This document shows positions 61,361 to 64,000 of a DNA stretch of 64,000 bases, in pieces. Both the position numbers and the translations under genes were made by a program. The notes under the pieces were generated by a model that searched no databases, was not told the origin of the DNA, and saw only the letters and a list, made by a program, of their open reading frames with translations. Source of the DNA: Streptomyces cucumeris (GTDB lineage Bacteria > Actinomycetota > Actinomycetes > Streptomycetales > Streptomycetaceae); NCBI RefSeq assembly GCF_024295805.1, contig NZ_JANCLX010000039.1, forward strand, positions 18,835 through 82,834, in the 5' to 3' direction. How positions within the stretch are numbered: position 1 is the first letter of the stretch; each line of letters opens with the position of its first letter.

Positions 61361-62695
61361 ATGGACACTGCGGACTTGGGACTGCCGGTGGACGTGCCGT
61401 CGACCGCACTCTTCACCGACCGGTACGAACTCACCATGCTCCAGGCCGCGCTGCGGTCCGGCACCGCCGACCGCCGCTCGGTCTTCGAGGTCTTCACCCG
61501 CCGGCTGCCGGAGGGCCGTCGCTACGGAGTCGTCGGGGGAACCGGCCGCGTGCTGGACGCCGTCGAGAACTTCCGCTTCGACACAGCGGTGCTCGACTTC
61601 CTCGCGCACCACCGGATCGTGGACGAACCGACGCTCGCCTGGCTCGCCGACTACCGCTTCACCGGCGACATCTGGGGCTACCCCGAGGGCGAGGTCTACT
61701 TCCCCGGTTCCCCGGTGATGCGGGTGGAGGGCAGTTTCGCCGAGGCGGTGCTGCTGGAGACCGTCATCCTCTCCATCCTCAACCACGACTCCGCGGTGGC
61801 CGCCGCCGCGTCCCGGATGTCGGTGGCCGCGGGCGACCGCCCGCTGATCGAGATGGGCGCGCGGCGCACCCATGAACTGGCCGCCGTGGCCGCCGCGCGC
61901 GCCGCGTACGTCGGCGGCTTCGCCAGCACCTCCGATCTCGCGTCCGGCTTCCGCTACAACATCCCCACCGTGGGCACCAGCGCCCACGCCTTCACCCTGC
62001 TGCACGACACCGAGCGGGACGCCTTCACCGCCCAGGTCGATTCACTCGGCAGCGCCACCACCCTGCTGGTGGACACCTTCGACGTGGCCGAGGCGGTGCG
62101 CTGCGCGGTGGAGGTCGCGGGGACGGAGCTGGGCGCGGTGCGCATCGACTCCGGCGATCTGCTGCTGCTCGCCCACCGGGTGCGCCAGCAGCTCGACGAC
62201 CTGGGCGCCAAGGGCACGAAGATCGTGGTCACCAGCGACCTCGACGAGTACGCCATCGCCTCGCTGGCCGCGGCGCCGGTCGACGCGTACGGGGTCGGCA
62301 CCCAGTTGGTCACCGGCAGCGGCCACCCCACCTGCTCGATGGTCTACAAGCTGGTCGCACGGGCCGGTTCGGACGAACCCGGGTCGCCGCTGCTGCCGGT
62401 GGCCAAGAAGTCCATGGGCGCGAAGAGTTCACTGGGCGGCCGCAAATGGGCGGCGCGGCGGCTGGACGCGGACGGGGTCGCCGAGGCCGAGGTGGTCGGC
62501 GGCGGCGCGCTCCCGCCGGAGCTGGCCGGACAGGAGCTGCTGGTGGAGCTGGTGCGCGGCGGCGAGATCGTCGGGCGCGAGCCGCTGGACGCGGCACGGG
62601 ACCGGCACCGGGTGGCGCGGGCGGGGCTGCCGCTGTCGGCGACCCAGCTCTCCCGGGGCGAGCCGGTGCTCCCCACCGAATACCCGCGGAACTGA
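61361..62695 (+). CDS. pncB: Nicotinate phosphoribosyltransferase
   Basis: 444 residues from the ATG at 61361. 'STALFTDRYELTMLQAAL', 'FEVFTRRLP', 'HELAAVAAARAAYVGGFASTSD' in pattern and 'RIDSGDL' are NAPRTase marks; the histidine that is phosphorylated lies in 'GTSAHAF'. It converts nicotinate and PRPP to nicotinate mononucleotide in NAD salvage. A nicotinamidase gene follows, giving a two-step pathway. Confidence 0.94.
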   Translation: MDTADLGLPVDVPSTALFTDRYELTMLQAALRSGTADRRSVFEVFTRRLPEGRRYGVVGGTGRVLDAVENFRFDTAVLDFLAHHRIVDEPTLAWLADYRFTGDIWGYPEGEVYFPGSPVMRVEGSFAEAVLLETVILSILNHDSAVAAAASRMSVAAGDRPLIEMGARRTHELAAVAAARAAYVGGFASTSDLASGFRYNIPTVGTSAHAFTLLHDTERDAFTAQVDSLGSATTLLVDTFDVAEAVRCAVEVAGTELGAVRIDSGDLLLLAHRVRQQLDDLGAKGTKIVVTSDLDEYAIASLAAAPVDAYGVGTQLVTGSGHPTCSMVYKLVARAGSDEPGSPLLPVAKKSMGAKSSLGGRKWAARRLDADGVAEAEVVGGGALPPELAGQELLVELVRGGEIVGREPLDAARDRHRVARAGLPLSATQLSRGEPVLPTEYPRN

Positions 62696-62830
62696 GGGGG
62701 CGACAAGGCTCATGCCCACTGCCGTATCCGGCGCCGAGTGTCTACCCTCGGTGACAGCCACTACCACATCACCCGCTTCGGGCCGAGGCGTTTCCCGGTC
62801 CTGTCCGTCCTCCGTCGGAAGGCATGTGTC

Positions 62831-63415
62831 ATGCACCGGGCACTGATTGTCGTCGACATCCAGAACGACTTCTGCGAGGGAGGCAGCCTCGCGGTGAAGG
62901 GCGGGGCCGATGTCGCCGCCGCCGTCACCGATCTGGTCGGGGCCGCCACTGCCGGTTACCGCCATGTGGTCGCCACTCGTGATCACCACATCGACCCCGG
63001 TGACCACTTCTCCACCAACCCGGACTATCTGGACAGCTGGCCGCCGCACTGCGTCGCGGGCACCGAGGGCATCGGCTTCCATCCGAACTTCGCGCCCGCG
63101 GTCCTCTCCGGGGCGATCGCCGCGGTCTTCGACAAGGGTGAGTACACCGCCGCGTACAGCGGCTTCGAGGGCAAGGACGAGCACGGCACCCTGCTGGCGC
63201 ACTGGCTGCGCGACCGCGGGGTGACCGAGGTGGACGTGGTCGGCATCGCCACCGACCACTGTGTGCGGGCCACCGCGCTGGACGCCCGGCGTGAGGGATT
63301 CCGCACCCATGTCCTGCTGGACCTGACCGCCGGGGTCGCCGAGAAGACGACCCGGCGGGCCGTGGACGAGATGCGGGCCGCGGGGGTGGAGCTGACCGGC
63401 ACCCCGGTCGTCTGA
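62831..63415 (+). CDS. pncA: Nicotinamidase / isochorismatase-family hydrolase
   Basis: 194 residues. Catalytic triad Asp9 in 'VVDIQNDF', Lys102 in 'VFDKGEY' and Cys144 in 'ATDHCVRATA', with the metal ligands Asp51 and His53 in 'RDHHIDPGDHF'. It turns nicotinamide into nicotinate, the substrate for the enzyme before it. Confidence 0.94.
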   Translation: MHRALIVVDIQNDFCEGGSLAVKGGADVAAAVTDLVGAATAGYRHVVATRDHHIDPGDHFSTNPDYLDSWPPHCVAGTEGIGFHPNFAPAVLSGAIAAVFDKGEYTAAYSGFEGKDEHGTLLAHWLRDRGVTEVDVVGIATDHCVRATALDARREGFRTHVLLDLTAGVAEKTTRRAVDEMRAAGVELTGTPVV

Positions 63416-63432
63416 CCCGCGGTAACAGCCAC

Positions 63433-63468
63433 GAGGGCCCCAGGCCGCCGAAGCGGCCGGGGGCCCTC
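63433..63468. terminator. Hairpin between pncA and the convergent small gene
   Basis: 9-base outer arm GAGGGCCCC, one mismatch, then 5 more pairs and a short loop. Confidence 0.8.
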
Positions 63469-63490
63469 ACGCGGTCCCTCAGGACGAGAT

Positions 63491-63808
63491 CTAGGTCGCC
63501 TGCGCGGCCGGGGGCCTGAGCAGGGCGGCGATGGGGTGCCAGAGCTCCCCGCCGCCGTCCGGCGCGGTGCGCCAGACCAGCCCGTCCGGATGGTGCAGGA
63601 CCGCCGTCACCTCATCCGGTGTCGGCGGTGCCGCGTTGCCGCGCAGATAGACGGCGCGGAGCCCGAGATTGCGCAGCCTGGTCAGGGCGCGCTGTCGGTT
63701 GGCGGCGTGGACCAGGACGCGGACGCCGCCCTCGCCCAGCGGGCGCGGCAGTGTGATCGCGACCACCACACTGCCGCCGGGCAGCTTGGTAAATCCTCCA
63801 TCGGCCAT
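63491..63808 (-). CDS. Small conserved-looking protein, unknown function
   Basis: 105 residues, ATG start. Opens 'MADGGFTKLPGGSVVVAITLP' and contains 'HAANRQRALTRLRNLGLRAVYLRGNAAPPTPDE'-like basic helix and 'DGLVWRT...GELWHPIAALLRP'. No domain recognised and no signal or membrane segment. Codon use fits a real gene. Confidence 0.6.
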   Translation of the reverse strand: MADGGFTKLPGGSVVVAITLPRPLGEGGVRVLVHAANRQRALTRLRNLGLRAVYLRGNAAPPTPDEVTAVLHHPDGLVWRTAPDGGGELWHPIAALLRPPAAQAT

Positions 63809-63873
63809 TGCGGTTCATGTCCCCCGTGAGACGTCGTGTCAATAAGAAGGTCGTAGGGGCATCTAAACGCGTA

Positions 63874-63903
63874 CGGCCGCCGCCCGCTAGGGGGCGACGG
63901 CCG
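63874..63903 (-). terminator. Hairpin terminator of the partial gene at the right edge
   Basis: 12-base arms CGGCCGCCGCCC/GGGCGACGGCCG, one mismatch, loop of 6; located 38 bases after the stop of the minus-strand gene. Confidence 0.7.
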
Positions 63904-63940
63904 CTACCGTTTTGACCTGCGAAAACGCAGTTTTGTTGAA

Positions 63941-64000
63941 CTATGAAGCTGACGGTCCGACGCGTACGGTCATCTTGGAGCCGTCCTTGCGCTCCTTGAG
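63941..64000 (-). CDS. C-terminal end of an unidentified protein (partial)
   Basis: Only the last 19 residues are inside the window, ending 'SKMTVRVGPSAS' and a TAG stop. The beta-strand-like end and terminator downstream indicate a real gene that starts beyond the right edge. No family can be named. Confidence 0.5.
   Translation of the reverse strand, partial: LKERKDGSKMTVRVGPSAS

Overview
The window reads as a 64-kb piece of a Streptomyces chromosome (or a very close relative). Nearly every codon ends in G or C, GTG and 4-nt ATGA/GTGA couplings are common, and the gene content is typical of the genus: the cslA-glxA-cslZ tip-glycan genes, a DasR-controlled GlcNAc phosphotransferase system, the cysM-cysO-mec sulfur route, XRE/DUF397/ATPase regulatory sets, and sortases with LAxTG-type substrates.

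Layout. 1-6100: end of an alcohol dehydrogenase, an F420-type oxidoreductase coupled to an MFS exporter, an ABC permease plus lipoprotein without an ATPase, and an acyl-CoA carboxylase beta subunit. 6254-8103: two tandem LuxR-type regulators. 8508-12790: a small protein with an amyloid-like tail motif, an ATPase/XRE regulatory pair, a lytic polysaccharide monooxygenase, tRNA-Lys, a DUF6879 protein and a secreted DUF642-like protein. 13007-18658: a compact class I lanthipeptide locus on the minus strand (PIMT-like methyltransferase, FxLD precursor, LanB, LanC), the most notable system here. 18811-21271: a second ATPase/XRE/DUF397 set and a GntR regulator. 21611-26621: cslA, glxA and a GH6 cellulase. 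26937-38026: cell-surface functions (sortases F and E, an LAETG surface protein), a ROK repressor with its operator, an ECF sigma factor with partner, and a short YidC.

38094-47214: DUF445 protein, SGNH esterase, a three-gene ABC exporter with a DUF1707 protein, and a bifunctional penicillin-binding protein. 47284-52325: GroES-like protein, Bcp peroxidase, two coupled HNH endonucleases beside an odd tRNA with anticodon UAG, rdgB, a lipoprotein and RNase PH. 52410-54191: nagF and a nagE-type EIIC facing away from each other across four DasR-like boxes. 54284-64000: beta-lactamase-fold hydrolase, MBL hydrolase, cysM-cysO preceded by a tiny cysteine-type leader peptide, mec, an amino-acid permease, DUF2017-clpS, and an NAD salvage pair (nicotinate phosphoribosyltransferase and nicotinamidase).

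Working picture. The lanthipeptide locus lies between genes of the tip-glycan system (the LPMO on one side, cslA-glxA-cslZ on the other) and is bracketed by two WhiJ-like regulatory sets and a tRNA-Lys, so it looks like accessory DNA placed in an otherwise conserved core region. All functional calls rest on reading motifs and gene context by eye; no database search was run.
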